Part shown: one piece after another, positions 1 through 9,387 of the stretch | Numbering within the stretch: the first letter of the stretch is position 1 | How the letters are laid out: the number at the start of each line of letters is the position of its first letter | DNA from: Luteococcus peritonei | GTDB lineage: Bacteria > Actinomycetota > Actinomycetes > Propionibacteriales > Propionibacteriaceae | Length of the DNA stretch: 64,000 bases | Assembly: GCF_039526385.1 (NCBI RefSeq) | Contig: NZ_BAAAIX010000004.1 | Location: forward strand, 61,422-125,421 | Reading direction: 5' to 3' | Notes under the pieces: model-generated | What the model saw: the letters and a program-made list of their open reading frames with translations, nothing else | Told to the model about the DNA's origin: nothing | The model's database searches: none | Program-made: the position numbers and the translations under genes

Positions 1-1
1 C

Positions 2-1027
2 CCGCCCTGCCCCCACCCCGCCATCGACCGGGAGGCGGAGGGCTGGGCCAGGACCGTCGTCCACGGCCTGCGCACCCGGTTCCCGTGGGCCTCCGCCCAC
101 ATGTCCACCGGTCCGGACGACTGCGACGTCACACCCTGGCGGCTGCACCCGGCCTTCCACGGCTGCCTCGACTGGCACTCGTCGGTGCACATGCAGGCCT
201 CAGGCGTGCTGCTCATGGAGCTGTGCCCGCAGGCCGTCTCGCAGCAGACGCGCGACGAGCTGACCGCTGAGCTCGACGCCCGCCTCACGCCCGAGGCATG
301 TGGCGTGGAGGCGCAGTACCTGCGGGCCCATCCCGGTTTCGAACGGCCCTACGGCTGGGGCTGGGCCACGCAACTGGCGGTGGCGGTGCACCGTTCGGGC
401 CACCCCCACGCCCCGGCCTGGGAGCCGGCCGTGATGCTGGTGGCCCAGGCCGCCTTCGACAACCTGCTGGCCTGGCTGCCCAAGCTCACTCGTCCGGTGC
501 GCAACGGGCAGCACGACAACACGGCCTTCGGTGTCGCACTCTGCCTCGAGGCCGCCCGAGAGCTGGGACGGGCCGACGTCGTGGTGGCCGTGGAGCGAGC
601 CGTGCTGCACTGGTACGGCAAGGACACCGACTATCCCTCGCGCTACGAGCCGGGCGGCAACGACTTCCTCTCACCGGCGCTGTGCGAGGCAGCCCTGGTG
701 CAGCAGGTGCTCCGGGCCGAGGACTTCCGGGCCTGGCTGCAGCGCTTCCTGCCCGAGCTCGCGGAGGAGGGCGACGTCCTGCTGGAGACCCCGCAGGTGA
801 TCGACACCACCGACGGCAAGCTGGTGCACCTCTACGGCCTGGCACTCGTCCGGGCCTGGATGCTGCGCGAACTGGCCCCGGTGCTCGTCCCGCCGCGTCG
901 GGAGCGGGCGCTGGCCGCTGCCGACCAGCAGGCGGACTGGGCCCGTGAGCAGATCAACCACGGCGACTTCATGAGCACCCACTGGCTGGTCAGCTTCGCC
1001 CTGCGGGCAGAACTGGCTCGCCAGTAA
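2..1027 (+). CDS. DUF2891 family protein, 5' end outside window
   Basis: The frame is open from base 2, and the residues before the first Met (about base 101) read CPHPAIDREAEGWARTVV, which looks like the family's N-terminus, so I take the gene as running in from the left edge. The visible 341 residues approach the usual family length of about 340-370, so little is missing. The motif HPAFHGCLDWHSSVH and the later His/Asp-rich segments are typical of DUF2891, a helical, probably cytoplasmic family that resembles alpha/alpha-toroid enzymes. No reaction is established for the family. The next gene, a sigma factor, follows in the same direction about 130 bases downstream. The family call is strong; the function is unknown. 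Confidence 0.8.
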   Translation, partial: PPCPHPAIDREAEGWARTVVHGLRTRFPWASAHMSTGPDDCDVTPWRLHPAFHGCLDWHSSVHMQASGVLLMELCPQAVSQQTRDELTAELDARLTPEACGVEAQYLRAHPGFERPYGWGWATQLAVAVHRSGHPHAPAWEPAVMLVAQAAFDNLLAWLPKLTRPVRNGQHDNTAFGVALCLEAARELGRADVVVAVERAVLHWYGKDTDYPSRYEPGGNDFLSPALCEAALVQQVLRAEDFRAWLQRFLPELAEEGDVLLETPQVIDTTDGKLVHLYGLALVRAWMLRELAPVLVPPRRERALAAADQQADWAREQINHGDFMSTHWLVSFALRAELARQ

Positions 1028-1156
1028 GAGCATCCGGATGCCCGAAGCGGCACAATTCCTGCCATGGGCCGGGAACCATCCGCTGCCTGCGGACAGCAAC
1101 CGGGCATGACGAGCATCCAGGTGCTGCCCCGGCGGCGCACGAGCGGGGGAGTGGCG

Positions 1157-1735
1157 ATGGTGGGTCCCCAGCCGGTCACCGCGGCGAGGCGCAGCAGCGC
1201 GGACGACCTGGCCGTTCGGCTGCGCGCCGGGGACGCGGCCGCCATGGCGGACCTCTACGACCGCTTCGGTGACCGGATCTACAACTACTGCTACCGGCGC
1301 ACCGTCTCGTGGAGCGAGGCCGAGGACCTCACCAGTGAGGTCTTCCTCACCGCCTGGCGGATCCACCACAAGGCGCACGGCAGCCCTGAGGAGCTGCTCT
1401 GCTGGCTCTACGCCATCGCCACCAACCTGTTGCGCAACCATGACCGCTCCCGCCGTCGTGGCCATGCGGCCGTGCTGCGCCTTGACCCGCCCGCGGAGGC
1501 TGCTCCCGCCGACGAGGTGGTGGAGCGGATGTCTGCCGACGAGCGGGTCCGGGCCGCCCTGGACCGGCTGGCCGACTTCCCGCGCAGTCACCAGGACGTC
1601 TTCTGGCTCGTGACCTGGGAAGGGCTGACCTACGAACAGGTTGCCGCCGCCCTCGACTGTCCGGTGGGCACCGTCCGTTCCCGTCTCTCCCGCGTGCGCC
1701 AGGCGCTGCGGCTCACCGATGAGGCTGTGCGATGA
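1157..1735 (+). CDS. ECF-type RNA polymerase sigma factor
   Basis: A 192-residue sigma-70 family protein of the extracytoplasmic-function type. The N-terminal half carries region 2 (YDRFGDRIYNYCYRRT, then SEAEDLTSEVFLTAWR). The C-terminal half carries region 4, ending in a helix-turn-helix (GLTYEQVAAALDCPVGTVRS). I chose ATG 1157 because GGGGGAG at 1145-1151 is a good ribosome binding site; in-frame starts at 1064 and 1106 would add a low-complexity tail. The stop overlaps the next start (ATGA), so the downstream membrane protein is translationally coupled and is the likely partner or anti-sigma component. Its stimulus and target promoters cannot be read from the sequence. Confidence 0.88.
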   Translation: MVGPQPVTAARRSSADDLAVRLRAGDAAAMADLYDRFGDRIYNYCYRRTVSWSEAEDLTSEVFLTAWRIHHKAHGSPEELLCWLYAIATNLLRNHDRSRRRGHAAVLRLDPPAEAAPADEVVERMSADERVRAALDRLADFPRSHQDVFWLVTWEGLTYEQVAAALDCPVGTVRSRLSRVRQALRLTDEAVR

Positions 1736-3324
1736 ACCTGTTCACCCCTCCCGAACCTCGCCCGGCACCCGAACGGCTACGCGCCAGGATCCTGGCCGAG
1801 GTGGAGCAGGACGTGCTCGACGGCCGCGACGAGGATGACCAGCGGGGCCGGCCACGTCGCTGGCTGGCCCCGGTGGTGGCCGCCGGCCTGCTCGCCGCCC
1901 TCGCCGGTGGTGCGGCGGTGATGAACGGCGTCGGGCTGCCAGGGCCGGCGAATGCCCTGAGCGCGACGCCCGAGGAGGGACTGGTGGGCGATGCCCTGGC
2001 CTGGTCCTGCCGGGTGCGCCATGAGGAGCAGCTGGGCCTGGCTGCTCAGGGTGTCGTGCTGAGCCCCTCGGGACGCACCGCGCTGGCCTTCAGCAGCGGG
2101 GAGCAGTTTCTGCTCTGCTCGGCCAGCGAGCAGGCGGTCGGGACCGGGCGGATGGACGCCGACGGCGTCGCCACCCTGGACACCACCATCGGCGACCACC
2201 ACCTGCTGGCTGCCGGTGGCCAGGCCGTCGGCGGGGCCGACCGCGGGCGGCTGGGGGAGGACGGCGTGAGGGTGCAGGACGGCTGGTGGGTCGCAGACCG
2301 GGTGGTGCCCACCGAGGCGCTGGCCGCCGAGCCGGACGCCCTGGAGGTGGTGCTCGACGGGCCCGACGGTGTCTCCGCTGCCCAGATGCTGATCCCCTGG
2401 CCCGGCATCCAACGCTCCTGGGGGCTGACCGGCGGACCCCTGGAGGAGGCCTGCCGTCAGGCGCACCTGCCCGAGGAGGGCAGCCTGTCCGCCAGCCTGG
2501 CCAGCCCTGAGGGGCACGGCCTGCTGCAGGTGCTCGCCGACGGCAGCCTGCAGGCCTGCACCGCCGACGGCGAGGCCGCCGTGACCACGGACCCGGTCCC
2601 GGCCGGAGCCGTCTCGCAGCCGGTGGTGCTGCGCGCTTCCGGCCGGGCCACCACCACCGTCGTCGCGGGTCGGCTGCCGCAGGGCGTGACCGGGGTGCAG
2701 CTGCGCACCCCGCGCGGCGCCCGGCAGGCCACGGTCCGCGACGGGCTGTGGGTGGCGGAGGACCAGGCAAGCCCGGCGCAGCGCGGCCTCGACCCGCAGA
2801 AGGTCTGGGTGCAGATGACCGGTTCGCGACCGCAGGGCTTCTGGCTGGACTGGCACACTGCTCCCGGCGACCGCACCTCGGTCTCCTCCCGGCTGCCCGC
2901 GCAGTGGACGGGTCAGCAGCTGGCCAGGGCCTGCAGCACGTCGGCGGACCGCCGGGTGGTGGCCGTCTCGGGCCCGGGGCACGTGGTCTGGGTGGAGACC
3001 GCTGGCGCGCCGCTGGTCTGCCATGCCGGCGCCGGCTTCTCCTACACCGTCGAGGCGGACACCAGCCGGCAGCGCACCGCCAAGGCCTTCCACGTGGGCA
3101 AGAGCTGGCGGGAGAACGGTGCCGGCATGTTCTACGCCGCGGGCCTGCTGCCCGAGGGCGTCAGCCACGTGGTCTTCAACACCCCCGACGGGCCGCTGCC
3201 GGCGACGGTGGAGCACGGCCGCTGGATCTACGAGCAGCAGATGGTGCCCTTCCGGGTCTCCGCCGGCCCGGTCTCGGTGACCCTGACTGGTGCCGACGGG
3301 AGCCAGACCATCCAGCTGCGCTGA
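1732..3324 (+). CDS. Membrane-anchored protein coupled to the sigma factor
   Basis: A 530-residue protein of unknown function whose start overlaps the sigma-factor stop as ATGA. Residues 1-40 are cytoplasmic and charged. One membrane segment follows (about 45-65, APVVAAGLLAALAGGAAVM), and then a long outside part with several loosely similar beta-rich segments of about 140 residues, each containing GVTGVQLRTP- or GVSHVVFNTP-like strands. The topology (short inside region, one helix, large outside domain) and the coupling fit an anti-sigma or sigma-associated sensor, but I see no classical zinc-binding anti-sigma motif (HxxxCxxC). The regulatory role is inferred from position only. Confidence 0.72.
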   Translation: MNLFTPPEPRPAPERLRARILAEVEQDVLDGRDEDDQRGRPRRWLAPVVAAGLLAALAGGAAVMNGVGLPGPANALSATPEEGLVGDALAWSCRVRHEEQLGLAAQGVVLSPSGRTALAFSSGEQFLLCSASEQAVGTGRMDADGVATLDTTIGDHHLLAAGGQAVGGADRGRLGEDGVRVQDGWWVADRVVPTEALAAEPDALEVVLDGPDGVSAAQMLIPWPGIQRSWGLTGGPLEEACRQAHLPEEGSLSASLASPEGHGLLQVLADGSLQACTADGEAAVTTDPVPAGAVSQPVVLRASGRATTTVVAGRLPQGVTGVQLRTPRGARQATVRDGLWVAEDQASPAQRGLDPQKVWVQMTGSRPQGFWLDWHTAPGDRTSVSSRLPAQWTGQQLARACSTSADRRVVAVSGPGHVVWVETAGAPLVCHAGAGFSYTVEADTSRQRTAKAFHVGKSWRENGAGMFYAAGLLPEGVSHVVFNTPDGPLPATVEHGRWIYEQQMVPFRVSAGPVSVTLTGADGSQTIQLR

Positions 3325-3361
3325 GCTCAGTTCGCGGGCTCTGTGTCTTGGTGGCGCCGCG

Positions 3362-3367
3362 TAGACT
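3362..3367 (+). promoter_or_regulatory. -10 hexamer of leaderless sir2-type gene
   Basis: TAGACT lies 7 bases before the GTG at 3375, so transcription should begin at or within a base of the start codon. No Shine-Dalgarno sequence is present. The same arrangement recurs across the window. Confidence 0.55.
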
Positions 3368-3374
3368 CCGCGGC

Positions 3375-4259
3375 GTGAAACCCGTCGTGAACGTCCGTGC
3401 CGCCACCCGCGCCTGGGAGCCGACGCAGGTGCTGCGCGGGGATCTCGACGACGCCCGCGAGCTGCTGGAGGAGATGGATGCGGTGGTGGCCCTGACCGGG
3501 GCCGGGATCTCCACCGATTCCGGGGTGCCGGACTACCGCGGGCCGCAGGCGGTGCGGGCCACCCCGATGATGTACGACGAGTTCGTCTCGCAGCCGCTCA
3601 GCCGCCGCCGCTACTGGGCCCGCAACTACCAGGGCTGGGCCCACCTGGGCCAGGCCGACCCCAATGCCGGGCACCGGGCGCTGGCCACCTGGGAGGCCAC
3701 CGACCTGCCCACCCGGCTGGTGGGGCTGGTGACGCAGAATGTGGACGGTCTGCACGAGGCCGCGGGCAGCAGCCGGCTGGTCACGCTGCACGGCCGCTCC
3801 GCCGACGTGGTCTGCCTGTCCTGCGGGCAGCTCACCCGTCGCCTGGACCTGCAGCAGCGGCTGGCCGAGCTGAACCCCGAGGTGCCACTGCGCGAGGACA
3901 TGGGCCATGCCGAGCTGCGCCCCGATGCCGACGCCGAGGTGGAGGACTGGCGAGACTTCCAGGTGCCCGAGTGCCTGGCCTGCGGCGGGGTGCTGAAGCC
4001 CGACGTGGTCTTCTTCGGCGAGCCGGTGCCGCGCTCTCGCGTCGAGCAGGCCTTCGCCTGGTGCGACCAGGCCGACGCACTGCTGGTGGCCGGCTCCTCA
4101 CTGACCGTGATGAGCGGGCTGCGCTTCGCCCGCCACATGCACAAGCAGGGCAAGTCGGTGGTGGTCATCAACCACGGCGCCACCCGCGCCGACGAGATCG
4201 CGACGGTGCGGATCGACGCCAACACCTCCGAGGCGCTGCCCGCGGTCCTGTCGCAGTAG
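3375..4259 (+). CDS. Sir2 family NAD-dependent protein deacylase
   Basis: A 294-residue sirtuin that removes acyl groups from protein lysines using NAD+. NAD-binding signatures are VALTGAGISTDSGVPDYRG (residues about 38-56) and TQNVDGLHEAAG. The catalytic His lies in LHGRSADVVC. The zinc site is CLSCG and, about 50 residues on, CLACGG; KPDVVFFGEPVP and AGSSLTVMSG complete the Rossmann fold. The region between the Cys pairs is longer than in many bacterial sirtuins. I chose GTG 3375 because of the -10 hexamer just upstream; GTG 3387 is an alternative. The gene is monocistronic, converging with the CPBP protease gene 8 bases away. The target proteins are unknown. Confidence 0.92.
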   Translation: MKPVVNVRAATRAWEPTQVLRGDLDDARELLEEMDAVVALTGAGISTDSGVPDYRGPQAVRATPMMYDEFVSQPLSRRRYWARNYQGWAHLGQADPNAGHRALATWEATDLPTRLVGLVTQNVDGLHEAAGSSRLVTLHGRSADVVCLSCGQLTRRLDLQQRLAELNPEVPLREDMGHAELRPDADAEVEDWRDFQVPECLACGGVLKPDVVFFGEPVPRSRVEQAFAWCDQADALLVAGSSLTVMSGLRFARHMHKQGKSVVVINHGATRADEIATVRIDANTSEALPAVLSQ

Positions 4260-4267
4260 GCCTCGAC

Positions 4268-5167
4268 TCAGTAGGTCTCGGCGCGGCGCCGCACCCACCA
4301 GGGCGCCACCACCGTCCCGTCGCGACGCAGCCGCAGCGCCACCCAGGCCGAGACCGCCAGCCAGACCAACACCGAGACCAGCGAGGCCTCCAGGCCGAAG
4401 GCGCCGCCGGAGAGCAGCTCGGGGCCCGAGGGGCGGCTCACCACCAGCCCGTCGCCGGCCGGCAGCGCCCCGGACAGGGCCGAGCCCAGCACCGGGTGCA
4501 GCAGCGCATTCCAGCCGGCGTGCACCCCGATCACCAGCCACAGGCTGCGTGACCAGGCGTAGAGCAGGCCGAGTGCGACGCCGGCCTCCAGCGCGATCGC
4601 CACAGCCCCGGTCATGGTGGCGTCGGGATTGGCCAGGTGGGCCATCCCGAAGACCACCGCGGAGGCCAGCACCGCCCCCCAGGTGCCCAGCCCCAGCTCG
4701 ACGGTGCGGAAGAGCACCCCGCGGAAGATGATCTCCTCGATGATCCCCACCGCCAGCCCCAGCGCCAGCACCGGGCCCAGCAGCGGGGCGTCGGGTCGGA
4801 TGCCGAGCACCTGCTGCCAGCCCATCACCCAGCACAGGCCGAAGACCACCAGGCAGACCCCGCCGCCCAGCGCGAAGCCGGCCGCCAGGCCTCCGATCCT
4901 GCGCGGTGCCAGCTCGTGCGGCCGCCCTCTGCCCTCCAGGATGGTGCAGACCAGCAGGTAGCCGGCCACCGAGAGCACCACCGGCACCAGCGTGGACAGC
5001 CACAGCGGGGTGGACTCCGCGGTGACGAAGTCGTTGGCCGCCTGGAGTCCCAGCAGCAGGATGGCGAAGAAGGCGATCGCCCGCAGCAGTGGAGAGCGCG
5101 TCCAGCCCGGCGCCGGCAAGGGCTGGTCGGGGGCCGGGCGCAGCGCGGCGGGCGAGGGATGGCTCAT
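4268..5167 (-). CDS. CPBP family intramembrane glutamic endopeptidase
   Basis: A 299-residue polytopic membrane protein with about eight hydrophobic segments. It has the three motifs of the CAAX-protease/bacteriocin-processing (CPBP, Abi) family: EEIIFRGVLFR, then FGMAHLANP, then VHAGWNALLHP. In this family the Glu pair and the two His residues form the active site in the membrane. The start ATG at 5167 overlaps the stop of the upstream kinase gene as ATGA, so the two are co-translated. Longer in-frame starts upstream lie inside the kinase gene and read as junk. The substrate is unknown; family members process prenylated proteins or bacteriocins, or confer immunity. Confidence 0.88.
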   Translation of the reverse strand: MSHPSPAALRPAPDQPLPAPGWTRSPLLRAIAFFAILLLGLQAANDFVTAESTPLWLSTLVPVVLSVAGYLLVCTILEGRGRPHELAPRRIGGLAAGFALGGGVCLVVFGLCWVMGWQQVLGIRPDAPLLGPVLALGLAVGIIEEIIFRGVLFRTVELGLGTWGAVLASAVVFGMAHLANPDATMTGAVAIALEAGVALGLLYAWSRSLWLVIGVHAGWNALLHPVLGSALSGALPAGDGLVVSRPSGPELLSGGAFGLEASLVSVLVWLAVSAWVALRLRRDGTVVAPWWVRRRAETY

Positions 5168-5772
5168 CGCTGCTGCAGCTCGCGCACCAACGTGACCGCC
5201 TGGGCCATGCCCATCGGACGGAAGCCCAGTTCCAGGGCGCGGGTGCGCTTCGCGCGCTCCTCGCGCCACAGCTGCAGGCCGCGGCGCACCAGCACCGCCG
5301 GCGGCTTGCGGTGCTGCTTCAGGTCGCGGCGCAGCCGGCGAGCGAAGTTGGCATGGCGGGAGCGGTCCAGCCAGAGCGGGGTCACCTCGACACCCTGGTC
5401 GCGGCAGGTGGCCAGCAGGTCCGGGGCGAAGATCCCCTCGGCCACGACGACGGGGGAGCCTTCCAGGTCGACGACGTGGCTGCCGGTGGCCCGGTTGAGC
5501 TGGATCGAGTAGAGCGGTGCCTCGGTGCGTCCGCAGCGCACCAGGGCGTCGACGGCCCGGGCGGCGGCGCCGGTGTCCCAGGAACGCACGTCGTCCCAGT
5601 CGATCCGGCCGTCGACCATCGGCAGGTGCTCGTCGGTGTCGGCGCGGTAGAAGTCGTCGAGACGCAGCTGGGGCGCGCCGGTGGCGCGGGTCAGGCGTGA
5701 CTTGCCGCTTCCGGAGGGACCCGCCAGCAGGATCACGGTGCGCGGTCGGTCACCGGGCGTGGCGGATGTCAT
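5164..5772 (-). CDS. Uridine kinase-like P-loop kinase
   Basis: A 202-residue P-loop NTPase of the uridine kinase/phosphoribulokinase type. Walker A is LLAGPSGSGKSRLT near residue 18, followed by LRLDDFYR (substrate Asp) and WDDVRSWD. VVVAEGIFAPDL is the Walker B-like strand, and a basic RRLRRDLK segment lies near the C-terminus. The best reading is phosphorylation of a nucleoside, pantothenate-like or sugar substrate. I chose ATG 5772 because the upstream strand gives GAGGAGAG, a strong ribosome binding site; an earlier ATG adds an Arg-rich tail. It is the first gene of a two-gene unit with the CPBP protease. The exact substrate is not deducible. Confidence 0.85.
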   Translation of the reverse strand: MTSATPGDRPRTVILLAGPSGSGKSRLTRATGAPQLRLDDFYRADTDEHLPMVDGRIDWDDVRSWDTGAAARAVDALVRCGRTEAPLYSIQLNRATGSHVVDLEGSPVVVAEGIFAPDLLATCRDQGVEVTPLWLDRSRHANFARRLRRDLKQHRKPPAVLVRRGLQLWREERAKRTRALELGFRPMGMAQAVTLVRELQQR

Positions 5773-5832
5773 GGCTCTCCTCGGGGTGTGCCCGCACAGC
5801 CTACGGCACCGGCCCCGATGGGCCACAACGGC

Positions 5833-7689
5833 TCACCAGCCGCCGCCACCGCCTCCGCCGAAGCCGCCACCTCCGCCGGAGAAGCCCGACCCGCCACCTC
5901 CGCCGGAGCCGGCGGAGGCCGCGGCCGCAGCCGCCTGGGAGGACTGCATCGCCTGGCTCATGGAGTCGCCGATCGAGGACATCGAGCCCCACATGTAGCC
6001 ATGCGCGAAGCCGACGTCACCGACGTACCAGGTGGGCTGCACGTCGTAGCGCCCCTCGGCCGCGAGCTTCTCGAAGAGCTTGCTCCACCGGTCCGCCACG
6101 CCCAGCATGATCGCCCAGGGCAGGTAGCGGCTGAAGATGTCGACGCCCTCCTCGAACTTGAGCTGGTCGGCCTCGGCGGTGCGCAGGTAGAGCTCGAAGC
6201 CACGGGCCTGGGCCAGCACGGCCGAGCCGTCGGCGGTGCGGGCGGGCATCAGGGTGGTGCAGGCCAGCATCGCCAGTCCCACCAGGGTGAGCGCGATGCC
6301 GGGCAGGGCCAGGTTCAGGGCCATGCCGAGGATGGTCCCCATCACGCCGAGGCCCGCCACCACCAGGCTGATCGCCAGCCAGCCGATCCGCACGCTGCGT
6401 GGGTTCTGCCGGAACCAGTGGCGCTCCTTGGTGACCTGGTCGTAGAGCTTCTCGCGGCTCTTGGGGAAGAGCTCGGCGTACTTCGCCTTGCCGAGCTGCT
6501 TGGTGGTGACGCTGTCGCCATGGGCGAAGAGCTTGGCCATGGCGAGCTTCTCGTGGCCCAGCAGCGGCACGTTGTCGGTGCCCTTCTCCTGGCGCGTGAA
6601 GCGCCACTGCTTGCGGTCCAGCTGCTCGACGGTCAGGTGGCCGCGCACGGCCAGGTCGATGATGGTGGCCACCACGTCGCGGTGGTCCGCCTTCTCGTCG
6701 ATCAGGGTGCCGACCTCGCCGGGCGTGGTGCCCACCGGTGGGGTGAACTGCACCGCGACATTGGCGCGACGCTCGGCCCGTCCCACCGCAGCGGGAGCGC
6801 CCTCGACGGGGGTCAGGCCCGGGGTCAGGCCGGCGTAGGCCTGGTCGCGGCCGTGGCGACGCACCACGCCACCCAGGCCCAGCGCGCCCAGCAGCAGGAC
6901 CGCGCCGGCGATCCCGCCGTTGACCGGGCTGGGGCTCAGCGCCTTCGCCGGGTTGGGGCGGGGGGTCAGCCGCGGTTCGGCGCCCACCAGGCTGCCCACC
7001 GGCATGCCCGCCACCACACGCAGCGGCTGGCCGGTGGGCAGGTAGGGATGGGAGAAGGTGGCCCGGTTCCCGCTGTGGCTGGCGGTGCGGCACTGCTCGT
7101 TGAACGAAGGGCCGGTGAAGCAGGCCACCTTGTCCGCAGCACGCGGCAGGGTGAGGTTCACGGTGGCATTGGAGATCGGCACCGTGAAGCCGTCACCGAG
7201 GACGGTCCAGTTCACCTCGTCGAGGTGGCTGATCGCATTGTCCGGGTCTGCGACGCCGTGCAGCGTGTAGGTCACGGTGTAGGTCTGCACACCGCTGACG
7301 GTGCGGTTCTGCTTGCCGATCCGCAGGCTGAGCACGCCGCCGGACTCCTCGCTCTTGTCGATCCTGGCGGGGGCGCCGGTGGGGCTGCTCACCTCCACGT
7401 CGGTGATGTCGATCGCGCGGTAGTGGTCCCGGTCATCGGGGATCGTGTGGCGCGTGACGAAGGTGAGGTAGGGGCCGTGGCCCGGGTCCGCGGCGAAGTC
7501 GAAGTCGAAGGTGGTGCTCACCCGCGCCTGGCCGTCCTGGCCGAAGGTGGCATCGGTGGTCCAGCGCGTGATCCGCCAGTCGGGATGCTCGTCGTCGTCA
7601 TCGGCGTGGGCCGGCAGCGCGGCGACGCCGGACAGTGCCAGGAGCAGTCCGGCCAGCAGACCGACCAGCAGGGAGCGCACGGTTCTCAT
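5833..7689 (-). CDS. DUF2207 membrane protein with glycine-rich tail
   Basis: A 618-residue membrane protein. A signal peptide comes first (MRTVRSLLVGLLAGLLLALS, cleaved near AHA-DDDDE). An outside DUF2207 beta domain follows (YRAIDITDVEVSS, GVQTYTVTYTLHG). Next come a membrane segment near residue 245, a cytoplasmic winged-helix-like part (VVATIIDLAVRGHLTVEQL) and two more membrane helices (WLAISLVVAGLGVMGTI onwards). The C-terminus is an extreme Gly/Ser run (SGGGGGFGGGGGGGW type) preceded by an Ala block. This order is standard for the YciQ-like family, and the Gly-rich tail ending in aromatic residues is also a family habit. The function is unknown. The start ATG 7689 is supported by the signal peptide directly after it. 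Confidence 0.87.
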   Translation of the reverse strand: MRTVRSLLVGLLAGLLLALSGVAALPAHADDDDEHPDWRITRWTTDATFGQDGQARVSTTFDFDFAADPGHGPYLTFVTRHTIPDDRDHYRAIDITDVEVSSPTGAPARIDKSEESGGVLSLRIGKQNRTVSGVQTYTVTYTLHGVADPDNAISHLDEVNWTVLGDGFTVPISNATVNLTLPRAADKVACFTGPSFNEQCRTASHSGNRATFSHPYLPTGQPLRVVAGMPVGSLVGAEPRLTPRPNPAKALSPSPVNGGIAGAVLLLGALGLGGVVRRHGRDQAYAGLTPGLTPVEGAPAAVGRAERRANVAVQFTPPVGTTPGEVGTLIDEKADHRDVVATIIDLAVRGHLTVEQLDRKQWRFTRQEKGTDNVPLLGHEKLAMAKLFAHGDSVTTKQLGKAKYAELFPKSREKLYDQVTKERHWFRQNPRSVRIGWLAISLVVAGLGVMGTILGMALNLALPGIALTLVGLAMLACTTLMPARTADGSAVLAQARGFELYLRTAEADQLKFEEGVDIFSRYLPWAIMLGVADRWSKLFEKLAAEGRYDVQPTWYVGDVGFAHGYMWGSMSSIGDSMSQAMQSSQAAAAAASAGSGGGGGSGFSGGGGGFGGGGGGGW

Positions 7690-7715
7690 GCCTCCACGGT
7701 ACGGCCCCGCGGGGC

Positions 7716-9374
7716 TCAAACGCCTAGTGCGGCGGCCATTTCGTCTCGGACCACGGTCAGCATCCGGGCGGCCTCGGCGCGAGCCGCCTTCAGGTCCGCG
7801 GCGGAGGCCTCGGCATCCACCCGGCACTCCAGGTAGCACTTCAGCTTCGGCTCGGTGCCCGACGGGCGGGCCACGACGTGCACCCGGGCGCCGGTGAGCT
7901 CCACGGCATCGGTGGCCGGCAGGTGCCCCGAGGGGGTGGACAGGTCGGTGACGGTGACCGGCTCGCGCAGCAGGGTGGCCGGGGGGTTGGCGCGCAGCCG
8001 GGCCATGGCGTCGGCGATCAGCTGCAGGTCCGCGACGCGCACGCTGAGCTGGCTGGTGGCGTGCACGCCGTGGGTGCGGGCGATCTCGTCGAGCCGCTCG
8101 GCGATGGTGGAGCCCTGGGCCTTCAGCTCGGCGGCCAGCCGCAGGATGGTGAGGCAGGCGGTGATGCCGTCCTTGTCGGGCACGTGGTGCGAGTCGCAGC
8201 AGTAGCCGATCGCCTCCTCGTAGCCGAAGGCCAGGTCGGGCACCCGGCCGATCCACTTGAAGCCGGTCAGTGTGGTGGTGTGGGGCCGTCCGGCGGCCTT
8301 GGCCATGGTGCCCAGCAGGGTGGAGGAGACCACGGAATTGGCATAGGTCCCCTCGACGCCGCGACGCAGCGCGTCATCACCCAGCAGCGAGCCCAGCTCG
8401 TCGCCGGTCAGCATTCGCCAGCCGGTGCCGGGGAAGGGGGCGGCGATGGCGCAGCGGTCCGCGTCGGGGTCGTTGGCGATCACCAGGTCGACGTCGGTCT
8501 GCTCGGCCAGCTCCAGGGCCAGGTCGATGGCGCCAGGCTCCTCGGGGTTGGGGAAGGCGACGGTGGGGAAGGCCGGGTCCGGGTCGTGCTGTTGCGGCAC
8601 CGGCAGGGCCGGGGTGAAGCCGGCCGCGAGCACGGCCTGCTCCACGACGCGGGCACCGACGCCGTGCATGGCGGTGTAGACCCAGTCCACCTGGCGCGGG
8701 GCCTCGGCCGGCACCAGCGATGCGGCCACCTCGACATAGGCGTCCACCAGCTCCTGGCCCACCGGCTGCCAGGCCTCGCTGCGGGGCAGCGCGGCCAGCG
8801 GCCTCGCTGCGGCCTCGGCGATCAGGGCCGCGATCTCGGCGTCGGTGGGCGGCACGATCTGCGAGCCGTCGCCCAGGTAGACCTTGTAGCCGTTGTCATT
8901 GGGCGGGTTGTGGGAGGCGGTCACCACGATGCCGGCGACGCAGCCCAGGTGGCGGATGCCGAAGGCCACCACCGGGGTGGGCACGTTGTGGTCGGTGAGC
9001 AGCGCCTCGAAGCCGGCCCCGGCGAAGATCTCGGCGGTGTCACGGGCGAAGACGTCGGAGTTGTAGCGGGCGTCGTAGCCGATCAGCACCTTGCCGCCCT
9101 GGTGGCCCTGGGCGGCGAGCCAGGCGGCGAAGCCGGCGGCGGCCTGGCTCACCACGACGCGGTTCATCCGGCCGGGACCCGCACCCAGCGCGGCGCGCAG
9201 ACCGGCGGTGCCGAAGGTGAGCGGGCCGGCGAAGGCGGAGCGGATCTCCTCGGTGGCCTCCGCCTCGCCCGCGTCGGAGCGGGCCAGCAGCGCGGTGAGC
9301 GCGGCCTGGGTGGCGGTGTCGGGGTCCTCGGCGATCCAGGTGAGCACCTGGCGGCGCAGCTCGGCGTCGATCAT
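7716..9374 (-). CDS. Phospho-sugar mutase (alpha-D-phosphohexomutase)
   Basis: A 552-residue phosphoglucomutase/phosphomannomutase of the long type, interconverting hexose 1- and 6-phosphates, or ribose/deoxyribose phosphates in the PGM2-like branch. All four signatures are intact: the phosphoserine loop VVTASHNPPNDNGYKVY, the Mg2+ loop NDPDADRCAIA, the sugar loop GYEEAIGYC, and the C-terminal phosphate loop ARPSGTEPKLKCY. The purine nucleoside phosphorylase lies directly upstream in the same direction. That pairing suggests that ribose 1-phosphate released by phosphorolysis is a substrate, as for the mycobacterial pmmB/deoD pair. Compare the degenerate relative at 51760-53004. Confidence 0.93.
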   Translation of the reverse strand: MIDAELRRQVLTWIAEDPDTATQAALTALLARSDAGEAEATEEIRSAFAGPLTFGTAGLRAALGAGPGRMNRVVVSQAAAGFAAWLAAQGHQGGKVLIGYDARYNSDVFARDTAEIFAGAGFEALLTDHNVPTPVVAFGIRHLGCVAGIVVTASHNPPNDNGYKVYLGDGSQIVPPTDAEIAALIAEAAARPLAALPRSEAWQPVGQELVDAYVEVAASLVPAEAPRQVDWVYTAMHGVGARVVEQAVLAAGFTPALPVPQQHDPDPAFPTVAFPNPEEPGAIDLALELAEQTDVDLVIANDPDADRCAIAAPFPGTGWRMLTGDELGSLLGDDALRRGVEGTYANSVVSSTLLGTMAKAAGRPHTTTLTGFKWIGRVPDLAFGYEEAIGYCCDSHHVPDKDGITACLTILRLAAELKAQGSTIAERLDEIARTHGVHATSQLSVRVADLQLIADAMARLRANPPATLLREPVTVTDLSTPSGHLPATDAVELTGARVHVVARPSGTEPKLKCYLECRVDAEASAADLKAARAEAARMLTVVRDEMAAALGV

Positions 9375-9387
9375 GGTCGTCTACTTC